This document shows positions 26,292-36,566 of a stretch of 64,000 bases of DNA, one piece after another. Positions within the stretch are counted from its first letter, which is position 1. Each line of letters opens with the position of its first letter. This DNA is from Phycisphaerales bacterium (GTDB lineage: Bacteria > Planctomycetota > Phycisphaerae > Sedimentisphaerales > Anaerobacaceae). The DNA lies in NCBI GenBank assembly GCA_020352215.1, contig CP070675.1:5446234-5510233 (forward strand), in the 5' to 3' direction. Under the pieces are notes generated by a model that ran no database searches, was not told the DNA's origin, and saw only the letters and a program-made list of their open reading frames with translations. Both the position numbers and the translations under genes were made by a program.

Positions 26292-28292
26292 ATGTGCATC
26301 AACAAGCCCCCGGTTGTAGATTTGACAATGCGTGCGTTCTCTCTCGCGGTGCTCGTTCTGCTACTCGCGACTGTCGCACGTTCAGGCAGCGACAACGCTC
26401 CCACACAAAGCCAGATCCCATGGGAGAGGCAGTACAAGATCAAGCCTGACGAGACAGCGCGCCTGACACCCGCCGACGTCGTTGGACCGGACGGTATAGT
26501 CTACCCCAACTGGACAAAATGCGGAGTCCAGGGTGGGATTCCCAAGGTCAAGGCAGTTGCAGAGATCGAGGACTTCGGTGCGAAAGCCGACGACAATGCG
26601 GATGACTCAGAAGCCTTGTCAGCGGCCTGCGAAGCAGCGGGCGGAAAAGGCGGAGGCGCCGTAAAATTGGGCCGCGGCACTTACTATCTCGACCGCCCGG
26701 TGACAGTGCGACACAACAACGTAGTCATTCGCGGCAAGGGCCCCTATGAAACCCGTCTGATCTTCCGATACGCCATTGGCAAGGACGGCGTCGTGTTCTA
26801 CAGCCCAGCGCCAGCCAGTCATGTGGGCAAGAACACAAGGCTCGAAATGCACTGCAAGCCCACGGGCCTTGCGAAGATGACAATGCTGGTGGACGATAAG
26901 GTCATCGGGACATGGAGTCGAGGTCAGCATTCGGGCAACACGTTTGACTTTACCAGATATGGACGTCATGCAATCGGGAAAGTCCCGGACGGCCAACACG
27001 TCCTGAAGGGTGTCGCTGAGTACAAGAACGGGGCAAAGAAGACCGCTGAGATTCCGATCGTTCTCGATTCCACGTTCGACGACAGAAGACCGGTGGCCGA
27101 CTCGCGGGCCGTCATAACATTTCTCAGTCGCGGGACTATCGGCAACAAACTCCTGTTGGCCAGGGACGGCAAACGCGGTGACATGAAGCTGGAGCTGCAA
27201 AGTGCAAAGGGACTGCGCATCGGCGACCACATCCTAATTGAAGGACCGGCAACGGAGCGCTGGAAGAGGCTGACAAAGAATGCCTGCAAGTGGGGTCTCT
27301 ATCGGTTGTATGAGATGAGCGTTACCTGCATCGAGGGCAATACGATCTCAGTCAACCAGCCCCTGCGGATTGAGTTCCCTGTGATCGACGGCTCGTACGT
27401 TCAGAAGATCAGACCGATCCGGCGCTGCGGCGTAGAGTCGCTGTCAATCGAACAAAAAGAGAACCTCTGGATCAGCGGAGTTGTTTTCCATTATGGCTGG
27501 AATTGCTGGGCAAAAGACGTTCGCGTCAAGAAGTGCGGGCGGTTTCCGGTGTACGGGTCCATGGCCAAATGGTGCGAGATACGGGACTGCGTCTTCGACG
27601 ACGCCTGGTTCAAGGGTGGCGGCGGGACGGCCTACACGGGCTGGGATCGCTGCTGGGACTGTCTCATGGAGAACGTCGAGACGTTCAAAATGCGTCATGC
27701 CCCCCTGTTTCAGTGGGCTGCCAGCGGCTGTGTAATCCGCAAGAGTGTCTTTCACGAGAGCGACGGCCAGTGGCACGCAGGCTGGACGAATGAGAATCTT
27801 ATCGAACAATGTGTGATTGAGTCAGTCCGTGGCCACGGAGGATATGGGTACGGCATGTGGGCGTCGCCGCCGGAGGACACGGCGCACGGTCCCAATGGGC
27901 CCAGAAACGTTGTCTACAACTGCGATGTCAGCTCGGAAAGAGCGGGTCTCTGGATGGGCGGCATGAATGAAAACTGGCTCGTTCTCCACAGCCGTTTCAT
28001 AGTGGATAAAGGTCCGGGCGTATCGGCCAAGACCGTCAGCTTCGACCACATTATCAGGGGCAACGTTTTCGTACTGAAGGACAACAAATCGCCGATGGTA
28101 CTACTCGGCACACCCGACTGCACAGGCCTTGAGATAATCGGTAACAAGTTGTACGGCGGAAACAATCGGTTTTTAGCCGGAAAGGTAAGCAATATTGTCG
28201 TCAGAGACAACAAAGCCCTTGGGCTCGGTGATGCCCCGAGGCCCAGGCCGGATGTGCCGTCGATTTACGAATGGCAAAGCAGGCAAAAGTAG
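26292..28292 (+). CDS. Exported right-handed beta-helix (pectate-lyase-like) protein
   Basis: 666 residues. ATG 26292 has GGAG 10 bases upstream; ATG 26328 (MRAFSLAVLVLLLATVARS) is an alternative start for the signal peptide. The domain starts at AEIEDFGAKADDNADDSEAL, the pectate lyase superfamily start, followed by GGGAVKLGRGTYYL. An inserted all-beta domain occupies about 170-260. The helix rungs return at CGVESLSIEQKENLWISGV and go on to the end with regular Cys- and Asn-rich turns. No Ca-binding lyase triad can be assigned with confidence. The likely role is in polysaccharide cleavage or binding at the cell surface. It is followed 21 bases later by the GH172 gene. Confidence 0.82.
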   Translation: MCINKPPVVDLTMRAFSLAVLVLLLATVARSGSDNAPTQSQIPWERQYKIKPDETARLTPADVVGPDGIVYPNWTKCGVQGGIPKVKAVAEIEDFGAKADDNADDSEALSAACEAAGGKGGGAVKLGRGTYYLDRPVTVRHNNVVIRGKGPYETRLIFRYAIGKDGVVFYSPAPASHVGKNTRLEMHCKPTGLAKMTMLVDDKVIGTWSRGQHSGNTFDFTRYGRHAIGKVPDGQHVLKGVAEYKNGAKKTAEIPIVLDSTFDDRRPVADSRAVITFLSRGTIGNKLLLARDGKRGDMKLELQSAKGLRIGDHILIEGPATERWKRLTKNACKWGLYRLYEMSVTCIEGNTISVNQPLRIEFPVIDGSYVQKIRPIRRCGVESLSIEQKENLWISGVVFHYGWNCWAKDVRVKKCGRFPVYGSMAKWCEIRDCVFDDAWFKGGGGTAYTGWDRCWDCLMENVETFKMRHAPLFQWAASGCVIRKSVFHESDGQWHAGWTNENLIEQCVIESVRGHGGYGYGMWASPPEDTAHGPNGPRNVVYNCDVSSERAGLWMGGMNENWLVLHSRFIVDKGPGVSAKTVSFDHIIRGNVFVLKDNKSPMVLLGTPDCTGLEIIGNKLYGGNNRFLAGKVSNIVVRDNKALGLGDAPRPRPDVPSIYEWQSRQK

Positions 28293-28313
28293 AATTTGGG
28301 GTTTGAGGTTTAT

Positions 28314-30554
28314 ATGGAAATCAGGACACAGGGGTTGTTGTATGCTTTGGCGATACTTGCTTTGTGCTGCGCGCCGGATATGTGCCGGCGCGGCGATTCG
28401 GCCGGATTGAACCAATCCGATGAACCGCCTATCATCCCGGTCGGATTGGATTCATACCGAATGTGGGACAGGCTGGCCTACCACCGAATCGGAGTCCGCG
28501 CATACATGCGGAGCACCTACGACCGCGAGGGAAACAACCGCAGCGCGGATGCCAGCCATTATCTTTATCAGCAGTCGGACGAGTTTAACGTTGCACTTGA
28601 CGTCAAAGGCCCCGGTGTTCTCTACTTCAAACGCACTAACCACTGGCACGGCAGCCCCTGGCATTACGAGGTGGACGGCGAGGATTTCATCGTCGAGGAG
28701 ACCGCTACAGCCGACCCGGTCAATGCCAAAGAAAAGCTCAAGACAACCACCTTCATACCCGAAGAACTGTTCCCCAATCCCCTGACCTGGACCTGGTCGA
28801 CCACCAAAGGCGCCGATTTGATGTGGGTGCCGCTGGCTTTCGAAGATTCGCTCCGTATCGCCTACACGCGAACCTTTTACGGAACGGGTTACTATATCTA
28901 TCACATCTTCAGTCCGGGAATGAAGAATTTGTCCCGGCCACTCGAATCCTGGAACAAAACGCCACCGCAGAACGATGTGCTGGATTTGATAAATCGTGCC
29001 GGAACTGACATAGCACCAACAAGCCCTGACGTCAAAACCCACACGGGCCGATTTCAGATGAAGCCCTATCGCTGGACAACTGTTGCAGAGCTGGACCATG
29101 CCCCGGCGATGATTCGTGCGTTGAAGTTTACCGTGCCGCGAAAGGATGCGTACCAGTTCGGCCGGTGCCGCCTGCGTGTGACATGGGACCGCCGCTGGCA
29201 TTCATCAATCGACGCCCCGATCGATCTGTTCTTCGGAGCGGGCCATCTCCACAATAACAACAACCGCGAGTATTTGGTTAAGGGTTTTCCCCTTGTGATT
29301 CGCTACGATGAGAAATACGTTCACCTGTCCTGCTATTGGCCGATGCCTTTCTTCCGGCATTCGAAAGTCGAAGTCCAGGAGCGGCACGGCACGAGCCTCA
29401 AAGATATCAAGTGGGAAATTCGCACCGTTGCCTTCACCGATCCGATAAATCACGCCGGCTATTTCCACGCAACTTACAGCGACCATCCCGAGCCGGCGCT
29501 CGGCAGGGACGTGGTTTTCCTCGACACCTCACAGGTCGAAGGCGGCGACACCTGGAGCGGCAACTTCGTCGGCATGAGCTGGATCTTCTCACGCAATGGT
29601 TACCTGCCCACGCTGGAGGGCGACCCGCGATTCTTCTTCGACCAGAGCAGAACGCCCCAGGCCTGGGGCACGGGAACGGAAGAATGGGGCGGCGGCGGCG
29701 ATTATTGGGGCGGACGAAACATGACACTGCCTTTTGCCGGCCATCCAGTGGGGACTGCCAAGAAAAACGCGAAGAATGAAAAGGACCTTATCAACTCGGC
29801 CTATCGTTTTTTGATTGCGGATATTTTCCCGTTCGGCAACCGTGCAGTTGTCGGCCTGGAACACGGCGGCACGAATGAATCGGTGGAACATTACTCCGGC
29901 GTTGTGTACTGGTATGGGATCGACTCGGCCAGTCTGGTCCTGACCGACCATTTCCATTGTTGCGACGAGAAGGTTGAAATCCGCGAACATGAATACAAAT
30001 CTCCCACGGCCGGCAAGCCTTACGCCCTGGTATCGCGCTACGAGTGGGGCCCGGACAGCCGCGGCGCTCGGATGCATTTTCCCGCCGAGCAGGATTATGT
30101 CCGAACGATGAAGGGGACATCGCAATTCAAGATGCGCCTGGAACCGAAAAATCTGGGCGTGATGTTGCGCCGCAAATCTGACTACCTCTATCCGAACCAA
30201 CGTGCCAAGGTTTGGGTCAGGCCGGACGGGGCGAACGCCGAATGGCGATATGCAGGCCAGTGGTACACCGCAGGCAGTAACACCTGCGTTTACAGTTATC
30301 CCCGTGCCGAAGGCGAGCTCGGCAAAACGCAGCATACCATTATCACGAGCAATCGCCGCTGGCGTGAGGAAGAATTTCTCATTCCGCGCGAGCTTACTCA
30401 AGGTGTACGGCGTCTGGAAATCAAAATCGAGCATGTACCCGACAGCAGAGAGCTGTTTCCCGGCAAGCCTTTTCCGGCCGAGTCGTTATGGAGCGAATCG
30501 CGTTACTGGGCCTATTGTTACAAGATGCCTCAGGTGACTTTTACTTCGAATTAG
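28314..30554 (+). CDS. Exported DUF2961 / GH172-family protein
   Basis: 746 residues from ATG 28314 (GAGG 8 bases upstream). A TTG 18 bases earlier also opens the frame. The signal peptide is TQGLLYALAILALCCAPDMC, possibly a lipoprotein. DUF2961 features are YDREGNNRSADASHYLY near the start, the GPGVLYFKRTNHWHGS strand, and GTGTEEWGGGGDYWGG near residue 460, which carries the Glu pair expected in the active site. Known GH172 members form homo-oligomers and act on fructofuranose or arabinofuranose linkages. It forms a unit with the beta-helix gene. Its stop codon overlaps the stop of the next convergent gene (TTAG). Confidence 0.85.
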   Translation: MEIRTQGLLYALAILALCCAPDMCRRGDSAGLNQSDEPPIIPVGLDSYRMWDRLAYHRIGVRAYMRSTYDREGNNRSADASHYLYQQSDEFNVALDVKGPGVLYFKRTNHWHGSPWHYEVDGEDFIVEETATADPVNAKEKLKTTTFIPEELFPNPLTWTWSTTKGADLMWVPLAFEDSLRIAYTRTFYGTGYYIYHIFSPGMKNLSRPLESWNKTPPQNDVLDLINRAGTDIAPTSPDVKTHTGRFQMKPYRWTTVAELDHAPAMIRALKFTVPRKDAYQFGRCRLRVTWDRRWHSSIDAPIDLFFGAGHLHNNNNREYLVKGFPLVIRYDEKYVHLSCYWPMPFFRHSKVEVQERHGTSLKDIKWEIRTVAFTDPINHAGYFHATYSDHPEPALGRDVVFLDTSQVEGGDTWSGNFVGMSWIFSRNGYLPTLEGDPRFFFDQSRTPQAWGTGTEEWGGGGDYWGGRNMTLPFAGHPVGTAKKNAKNEKDLINSAYRFLIADIFPFGNRAVVGLEHGGTNESVEHYSGVVYWYGIDSASLVLTDHFHCCDEKVEIREHEYKSPTAGKPYALVSRYEWGPDSRGARMHFPAEQDYVRTMKGTSQFKMRLEPKNLGVMLRRKSDYLYPNQRAKVWVRPDGANAEWRYAGQWYTAGSNTCVYSYPRAEGELGKTQHTIITSNRRWREEEFLIPRELTQGVRRLEIKIEHVPDSRELFPGKPFPAESLWSESRYWAYCYKMPQVTFTSN

Positions 30555-32917
30555 TTTGTCCCGGAAACGTGATGGCTCATGGGCTCGATCTCTTTTCCGT
30601 CGGGTAAGCGGAAAGGTCTTTCGCCGAAGTTGACCGTGACTGTCACGCCGTTGGCAAAGCTCGTTTGCTGGACATCTCTGTCGGGCGTCAGGAGGCGGTG
30701 GTCGATCATCTCGGCGTAGCCAACAGCGCGGGCGACAGAGCACACGTCCTTATAGCTCTGGGCAAACCGGGCCTTGTTCTTTTGCCATATCTGCCGGTTG
30801 AACATAAACATCGGCGGTGTGCCATATAGAATGTTGAAAAGGTCCCGCTTGTCCCAGATTGATGGCAATTTGTTGTTATAGTCACCCCAGTACCATTGGG
30901 CAACGACACAATCATGATAGACCAGCTCCCAGAGCGGCAGGCGGTACTTGTGTCCGACCTGGAACTTGGCTACACGTTCGGGCACCTCGTCCCAGACCTT
31001 GATCATGTTGCGACCTGCATCGGGAACGCGATATGGCCCGAGGCTCAGCATGCCCTCGAAGTAGTGGACGTATGGGACGGCTGCCTCGTGTCCGGTTTCG
31101 CTGCCCGTTACAAGACCCATTTCTTCAGACATGTATCGCAGCAGCTCCATCTTCCAGTGCCGACTGTCGCTGCGAGTCATCGGATGGTCGGGATGATAGC
31201 ACTCACGCCAAGGCGATGCGGTGGTGGTATCAATAAACCGGCAGCGATATGGATGAGTCTTCAACTCGTCAGGCACGCGATTCCGCGCGTGCGCCAACGC
31301 CTGCCTGTCGCACAGCACAGCGCACGGATACATCTGTCCATCCTTTCCCCTAACGCGCCAACCCTTGCGCCATTCGCCTTCTTGATCTAACATAATGTCC
31401 TTGGGCCAGGCATCTTGCGTCCAATCCGGATGCAAGCCGCGAAGCTGCTCCTTCACGACCTTCGGATCCATCAGGTCCTGGTATATGTCGTATCTACTCG
31501 TCAGAATCCCACCCATCTCATTCATCGCCTTGATATCGCGGGGCGGCTTGCGATTGCTCCAGAGAACTCGGTCGATGCCCACGGATTTCAGGTCGCGGAC
31601 AATCTGCAGCGCGTCTCTGTCCCAGCACCAGACGTTCACCGCCCCAACCAGCAAATCCACGTTGGGGTCCTCTCTGCGCTTTTGCGCGAGCGTCTTCAGC
31701 AGGCCGGCTTTGTTCGCATAAGAGCGATACCGCTTGCAGATAGCAACATGGCCACCCTTGTCGAAGAATACGTATCGCAACTTCCTTGCGTAGCCGAACT
31801 GCCCCTTCTGTGATTCCCACATCGGCGCCAGACACAACCGTCCGTCGCACCGCTCGATCCGAACCAGAGCATCATCCGGCGTCTCGATGATGGCCATATA
31901 TCCGCGCTCGCCGTCAGTAGCACCCCAAAACGCCATACAAATACCATGGCCGCCATAGGCGATAAGCCGCGCTGTATTGATTGTCTTATCTTCGACCGGA
32001 TAGGAGATTCCTTCATTCATAGGTACCACAAGATACGTGCCGGGTTCCGTTACGAACGGATGCGGAAACCGAAGAGGCTGTTCGAGGTCACCTTCGGCTG
32101 AAAGCGTGACGGTGAACTCAGGACAATCCGGCTCCAATTGAAGGATCGTCCGGACATCCATCCCGGACGGCGCGTGGAGCAAGGTCATCTCGATGTTGTC
32201 CCCGACTTCTGCGCTGCGAAGTATTCCACCTTCGTCTAAGGACCATTGTCGCAAGCTCTGCCCCGTGCGCATGTCGGTTACCGACAAGGTCGCATCAGCC
32301 GTATGAAGCGTGAGAGAGATCGTAGCATTGCTGATAGAGAACCTCTCTGCCATATCTTTGGGGCGCGTTTCCATCACGTTCCCCTCTTTCACCAGCGAGA
32401 AATCATCCAACCAGACCGTGGCGGGCCGATATCCGATCAGGCGGGGGTGGATTGTGACAACCTTGCGAGGAATCACAAACCTGGAGCGCAGAAGATGCCA
32501 GTCACGCGGGCCTGCCGTAGTGCGCCCGCCAAAAGCCCACTCAAGGGCCTTGCCTTTGTCGTCGTAAGTTATCACGCCGATAGTGGTGTTGCCCGTCCCC
32601 TTGATCTTCACCCACGCTTGAAGTGTGAAAACGTCGCCGGGCTTGACATCGAGGCGCTTCTCAGAACCGAAACTCCAATCCTCGGCACCCCGGTGCTCGA
32701 TCCGGGCAGCATAACTTCCGCTGTGGAAGACTTCCTTGTCCAGAGTCACTTCTCCGCAGCCGGGCTTTCTCGTCCACAATTCCATCCAGCCCGAGGCTCG
32801 GCCTTGCTTGGTCTCTTCGAACCCGCCGCTGGCTACGAGGTTGGCCGATGCCCCTTCACGGCAACAATATAAAGACAACACGGCGTACAACAGGATTGTT
32901 TTTCGGCAAGTGTTCAT
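30551..32917 (-). CDS. Exported CBM plus glycosidase-like (DUF5696-type) protein
   Basis: 788 residues from ATG 32917 (AAGGAAGGG upstream; an earlier ATG at 32944 is less good). A signal peptide (KTILLYAVLSLYCCREGASA) is followed by a carbohydrate-binding jelly roll (about 25-185: NLVASGGFEE...SGWMELW...TLQAWVKIKGTG...PATVWLDDFSLV). A beta-sandwich follows (about 200-410), then a barrel-like catalytic region with DLLVGAVNVWCW, RVLWSNRKPPRDI, FIDTTTAS and GSETGHEAAVPY. The arrangement resembles GH101-type and DUF5696 proteins. The family call is by resemblance only. The unit ends stop-to-stop with the GH172 gene. Confidence 0.65.
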   Translation of the reverse strand: MNTCRKTILLYAVLSLYCCREGASANLVASGGFEETKQGRASGWMELWTRKPGCGEVTLDKEVFHSGSYAARIEHRGAEDWSFGSEKRLDVKPGDVFTLQAWVKIKGTGNTTIGVITYDDKGKALEWAFGGRTTAGPRDWHLLRSRFVIPRKVVTIHPRLIGYRPATVWLDDFSLVKEGNVMETRPKDMAERFSISNATISLTLHTADATLSVTDMRTGQSLRQWSLDEGGILRSAEVGDNIEMTLLHAPSGMDVRTILQLEPDCPEFTVTLSAEGDLEQPLRFPHPFVTEPGTYLVVPMNEGISYPVEDKTINTARLIAYGGHGICMAFWGATDGERGYMAIIETPDDALVRIERCDGRLCLAPMWESQKGQFGYARKLRYVFFDKGGHVAICKRYRSYANKAGLLKTLAQKRREDPNVDLLVGAVNVWCWDRDALQIVRDLKSVGIDRVLWSNRKPPRDIKAMNEMGGILTSRYDIYQDLMDPKVVKEQLRGLHPDWTQDAWPKDIMLDQEGEWRKGWRVRGKDGQMYPCAVLCDRQALAHARNRVPDELKTHPYRCRFIDTTTASPWRECYHPDHPMTRSDSRHWKMELLRYMSEEMGLVTGSETGHEAAVPYVHYFEGMLSLGPYRVPDAGRNMIKVWDEVPERVAKFQVGHKYRLPLWELVYHDCVVAQWYWGDYNNKLPSIWDKRDLFNILYGTPPMFMFNRQIWQKNKARFAQSYKDVCSVARAVGYAEMIDHRLLTPDRDVQQTSFANGVTVTVNFGERPFRLPDGKEIEPMSHHVSGTN

Positions 32918-33009
32918 AGTCAAAGGCCCTTCCTTTTCGCGCATGAAATGCCCGTTTCTTCAAGAACACAAAGCTATCGTTACGACGGGTCCTTCCGCGA
33001 ACGACAAGG

Positions 33010-33999
33010 CTAATCACGCTTCTCGGCTTTTTCGATGACCTCTGCCAGCGGGACTGCGGCTCCGTCTTTTGCCTTGGATTCATCGGCGGCCGACATAAAA
33101 GCGAATATCTCAATCGTCTCTTCCGGCGGCACCGGAATCTTGCCGGTCTTGAAGAAGTCCACGATCCGGTCGACAAGATGGCCGTATCCCTCATATCCAC
33201 CGCTTCGGGCGATTCCCTTCGAACCGTACACGATTGCCCCGTAGTCTCTCTTGCCGGCTCGAAGTCCCCTATACGTGCCAATTCGACCGTCTTTCCAAAC
33301 GCCAGCCACAAACTCGGTGTTCTTGGTCTGTATGCGTCTCACGGTAGCGCAACCAGGACCCATGATTGTGAAAAGGATCTCGACGCCGTGCACGCCGTAC
33401 CAGTACAGGTCCGGATGATGCTCTTCAAGACTGCACGGACTAAAAGCATCGCAGCCAAGCACGTCACCAACCTCCTTGCTGTTTCGCATCCCAATGACTC
33501 CCGGGCCGAACCGCAGCGAAGAGCTTGACCAGCACGGCACGTCGCTTTCCTTGGCGAGCCGGAATATCTCAATGACATCTGCCAGATTGCCTGCCATCGG
33601 CTTGTCGATGAAGACGGGCTTCTTCGCTCCGATCACGGGCTTTACCTGCTCAAGGTGGGGTCTGCCATCAACGCTCTCCAATAGCACTCCGTCAACCTTT
33701 CGGCACAGTTCCTCGATACTATCCACAATCTCCACGTCGAACTCGTCACGCAACTGAGCCGTGTACTTCTCCACGCGGTTCGCTGATGAAGGGATATCGG
33801 GAGAGCCTCCAGGATAGCCAACAACTACACGACAACCATAGCCCTTGTCGGGATCGTTGATCAGCCGTGTGAAGGCAATGACATGCGAGGTGTCCAGGCC
33901 AATCATGCCAATTCGGAAGACCTTCTCTTCGGCCTGAACGTGAAACGGCACAGCCGCGAGCACAACCATAACAGCCATCAGTCGACCAATACGCTTCAT
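33010..33999 (-). CDS. Exported Gfo/Idh/MocA-family oxidoreductase
   Basis: About 329 residues from ATG 33999, which has GGAGG 10 bases upstream; ATG 34008 lies too close to that site. A signal peptide (GRLMAVMVVLAAVPFHVQA) precedes the Rossmann fold (FRIGMIGLDTSHV). The usual second motif is PVFIDKPMAGN, with DKP in place of EKP. The later GVHGVEILF holds the expected His of the C-terminal domain. Exported members are common in Planctomycetota and act on sugars or glycosides with bound NAD(P). It is the only gene of its unit, 92 bases from the glycosidase-like gene. Confidence 0.85.
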   Translation of the reverse strand: MKRIGRLMAVMVVLAAVPFHVQAEEKVFRIGMIGLDTSHVIAFTRLINDPDKGYGCRVVVGYPGGSPDIPSSANRVEKYTAQLRDEFDVEIVDSIEELCRKVDGVLLESVDGRPHLEQVKPVIGAKKPVFIDKPMAGNLADVIEIFRLAKESDVPCWSSSSLRFGPGVIGMRNSKEVGDVLGCDAFSPCSLEEHHPDLYWYGVHGVEILFTIMGPGCATVRRIQTKNTEFVAGVWKDGRIGTYRGLRAGKRDYGAIVYGSKGIARSGGYEGYGHLVDRIVDFFKTGKIPVPPEETIEIFAFMSAADESKAKDGAAVPLAEVIEKAEKRD

Positions 34000-34160
34000 G
34001 ATTGACATAGCCTCCAACTAAGTGACTCGTTTGCGATTCTCGGTTCACATCAGAGCAAGCAGACCAAGCTGAGCACATGGCTCCGTTGGCAACGTCGCTC
34101 TACCACACCAGTTGAGGATTATAACCCAGCAGGGTACAACCCGGCAAGCAGCTTGTGTTG

Positions 34161-34188
34161 TTGCAATCCATACCGAACTCCGTATACT
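34161..34188 (+). promoter_or_regulatory. Possible promoter of the polysaccharide deacetylase gene
   Basis: TTGCAA (34161-34166), 16-base spacer, TATACT (34183-34188), 78 bases before the ATG at 34267. Confidence 0.4.
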
Positions 34189-34266
34189 TGTGGTTGCAGT
34201 AACTCGATGAGACGCTTTCTGAAGCCGTCATGGCGCCCTCAGGGTAGAGAGAAAGAGAGACGACAA

Positions 34267-35196
34267 ATGAAATGCACACAGACTATGCATAACCCCAGAG
34301 AGAGACTGGCGGGATGCTGCACCTGGCCACTGTTGGTATTGTGCGCGGCTGTCGCGGGATGGGTGGGTGGTTGTCGTAGTCTGAGCGGGGTACAGGAACC
34401 TGCTAAACCTGCTGCAACGGCCCCAAAAGACCAAGAGACCTTTCGCTGGCCTGAGGGAAAACGGGCTGCGATCAGCCTTACCTTCGATGATGCGCGCGTC
34501 AGTCAGGTCGAGCAAGGCGTTCCTATCCTTGATGCCTATGGGGTCAAGGCCACATTCTACGTCTCGCCCAGCGGGATCGAGCGGCGACCGGCAGACTGGA
34601 AGAAAGCCGCGGCCACCGGCCACGAGATGGGCAACCACACGCTCAAGCACCCTTGCTCAGGCAATTTCAGGTGGTCTCGCCACAAGGCCCTCGAGGACTA
34701 CACGCTGGAACAAATGGGAGACGAGCTGGACGAAGCGAGTGCAGTAATAGAGGGCCTTCTTGGCGTCAGAGCCACGACATTTGCGTATACTTGTGGCCAG
34801 ACGTTTGTCGGGCGAGGGGTGAGAACGAGAAGTTATGTCCCTGTGGTCGCAGAACGTTTCATCGTCGGGCGCGGCGCCTATGATGAAGCGGCCAACGATC
34901 CGGCCTATTGCGACCTGGCACAAGCGACCGGCATAGAATTGGACGGTCTGGACTTCGAACAAGCCAAGCCGTTCGTAGAGCAGGCAGCCAAAGAAGGCCG
35001 CTGGCTCATCTTCTTCGGCCATGACGTGGGAAAACCGGGCCGCCAGACCGTTCCGGCCTCGACTCTTGAGGCCCTTTGCCGGTACGCAAACGATCCGTCA
35101 AACCAGCTCTGGATCGATACCGTCGATGCAATCGGGACATACATTCTCAAGAAACGAGCCGAGAACGATGGAAGCACTCGTACAGGAGGGCTTTAG
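34267..35196 (+). CDS. Lipoprotein polysaccharide deacetylase (NodB domain, CE4)
   Basis: 309 residues from ATG 34267. The lipoprotein signal is PLLVLCAAVAGWVGGC (lipobox VGGC). The NodB domain shows SLTFDDARV (the metal-binding Asp pair), KATFYVSPSGI, GHEMGNHTLKHP (the H-x3-H motif) and later WLIFFGHDVG. These are the metal ligands and catalytic base of carbohydrate esterase family 4. Members remove acetyl groups from GlcNAc-containing or acetylated glycans. The ceramidase-like gene follows 56 bases downstream, so they probably form one unit. Confidence 0.88.
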   Translation: MKCTQTMHNPRERLAGCCTWPLLVLCAAVAGWVGGCRSLSGVQEPAKPAATAPKDQETFRWPEGKRAAISLTFDDARVSQVEQGVPILDAYGVKATFYVSPSGIERRPADWKKAAATGHEMGNHTLKHPCSGNFRWSRHKALEDYTLEQMGDELDEASAVIEGLLGVRATTFAYTCGQTFVGRGVRTRSYVPVVAERFIVGRGAYDEAANDPAYCDLAQATGIELDGLDFEQAKPFVEQAAKEGRWLIFFGHDVGKPGRQTVPASTLEALCRYANDPSNQLWIDTVDAIGTYILKKRAENDGSTRTGGL

Positions 35197-35252
35197 TTCA
35201 GACCGAGAAACCGATTGTTGCCAGAGAGAATACCATGAAAAGGAGATACACG

Positions 35253-36566
35253 ATGATGACACGGTCACCGGGGTGGGCAAAGCATACATGTGCGTTCTTC
35301 AAGACCTGTGCTGTCGGCCTATTGTTAACAGCTTTGATTTGGCCACCCGGGCGAGCGAAAGGCGCGCTGCGGGCCGGTGCCGCAAAAATTGATATAACAC
35401 CAGAAAAGCCGGTCAGAATGGCCGGCTACGCCGGCCGTAAGGGGCTTTCGCAGGGAGTGCATGACCCATTGTCTGCACGCGCGGTGACATTTGAGAACAA
35501 CGGCAAGCGGCTCGTCATAGTCTCGACCGACCTGATTGGGTTCTATGGTGGAACAGCCGAACCTCTGCGGGAGGCCATTATCCATGAATTCAAACTCAAG
35601 CCCTCTGAGCTCTTCTTAACCGCCATACATACTCACAGCGGTCCGAGCTTAACCCTCGACGAGGAGAAAGGGCATGAGAGCAACCTTGAGTACACGGTTT
35701 CGCTTAAGAGCAGACTAATCGACCTTCTTCGACAAGCATTCAAGAACATGGCAGCGGTCCAGACTGGTGTTGGCGTAGGACACAGCCCCGTCGGAGCCAA
35801 TCGTCGGGAACTGACCTTTGACAACAAGGCAAACAGCTCGATAAGACTTGGACGAAATCCCTATGGACCCACCGACAAGGAGGTTCTCGTGATGAAAGTG
35901 GCCGAATCTGATGGCCGGACCATCGCCGCTCTGTTCGACTACGCCACGCACGCCACCTGTTTGGGGGGCAAAAACTACGTTATCAGCGGCGACGTGCTGG
36001 GCCTGGCCGAACAGTTCGTCGAAAAGATACTCGGCAACGACGTGATCGCACCTGCGTTTGCCGGCGCATCCGGGAACATCGATCCCTGGTTCAGAGTGCT
36101 GCCCGCGTTCAACAATGAACCGGGCTGGATCCCGGAACCCGTGCTACTGGGGACGCTGTTGGGTGAGGAGGTGGTCCATGTATTCCGCGACATCGGAGAG
36201 GTTTCAGGCGGAGGAGAAATAGAGAGTGCTTACGTGACACTCGAACTCCCCGGCAAACCGCGAGGTGAAGCCAAAATCGATGAGACTTCCCCGCCAACCC
36301 CACTGAATGTCATCGTCGCTCGGGTCGGCAGCGTTGCTTTTGTAGGCATCGGCGCCGAAGTGCTGACGGAAATCGGCATGGCGATCAAAGCCGCCTCACC
36401 ATTTGAGCACACGTTTGTGATCACGCACTGCAACGGCGCCGCCGGCTACCTGGCACCCGAACATCTGCACGTGGAGGGCGGATACGAGATAAGGAGCAAT
36501 GCGTTCGCGCCTCAAGCAGCTGAGCTGCTCGTGAAAAAGGCAGTACAGATGCTTCATGATCTGTAG
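35253..36566 (+). CDS. Exported neutral/alkaline ceramidase-like hydrolase
   Basis: 437 residues from ATG 35253 (AGGAG 8 bases upstream; ATG 35235 is possible). The signal peptide is FFKTCAVGLLLTALIWPPG. The start LRAGAAKIDITPEKPVRMAG is the usual opening of neutral ceramidase-like proteins in Planctomycetota. It is followed by the metal motif TAIHTHSGPS, the FDYATHATCLGG segment and ITHCNGAAGYLAPE. It is shorter than true ceramidase (about 650 residues) because the C-terminal Ig-like domain is missing. The substrate may not be ceramide. Confidence 0.8.
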   Translation: MMTRSPGWAKHTCAFFKTCAVGLLLTALIWPPGRAKGALRAGAAKIDITPEKPVRMAGYAGRKGLSQGVHDPLSARAVTFENNGKRLVIVSTDLIGFYGGTAEPLREAIIHEFKLKPSELFLTAIHTHSGPSLTLDEEKGHESNLEYTVSLKSRLIDLLRQAFKNMAAVQTGVGVGHSPVGANRRELTFDNKANSSIRLGRNPYGPTDKEVLVMKVAESDGRTIAALFDYATHATCLGGKNYVISGDVLGLAEQFVEKILGNDVIAPAFAGASGNIDPWFRVLPAFNNEPGWIPEPVLLGTLLGEEVVHVFRDIGEVSGGGEIESAYVTLELPGKPRGEAKIDETSPPTPLNVIVARVGSVAFVGIGAEVLTEIGMAIKAASPFEHTFVITHCNGAAGYLAPEHLHVEGGYEIRSNAFAPQAAELLVKKAVQMLHDL

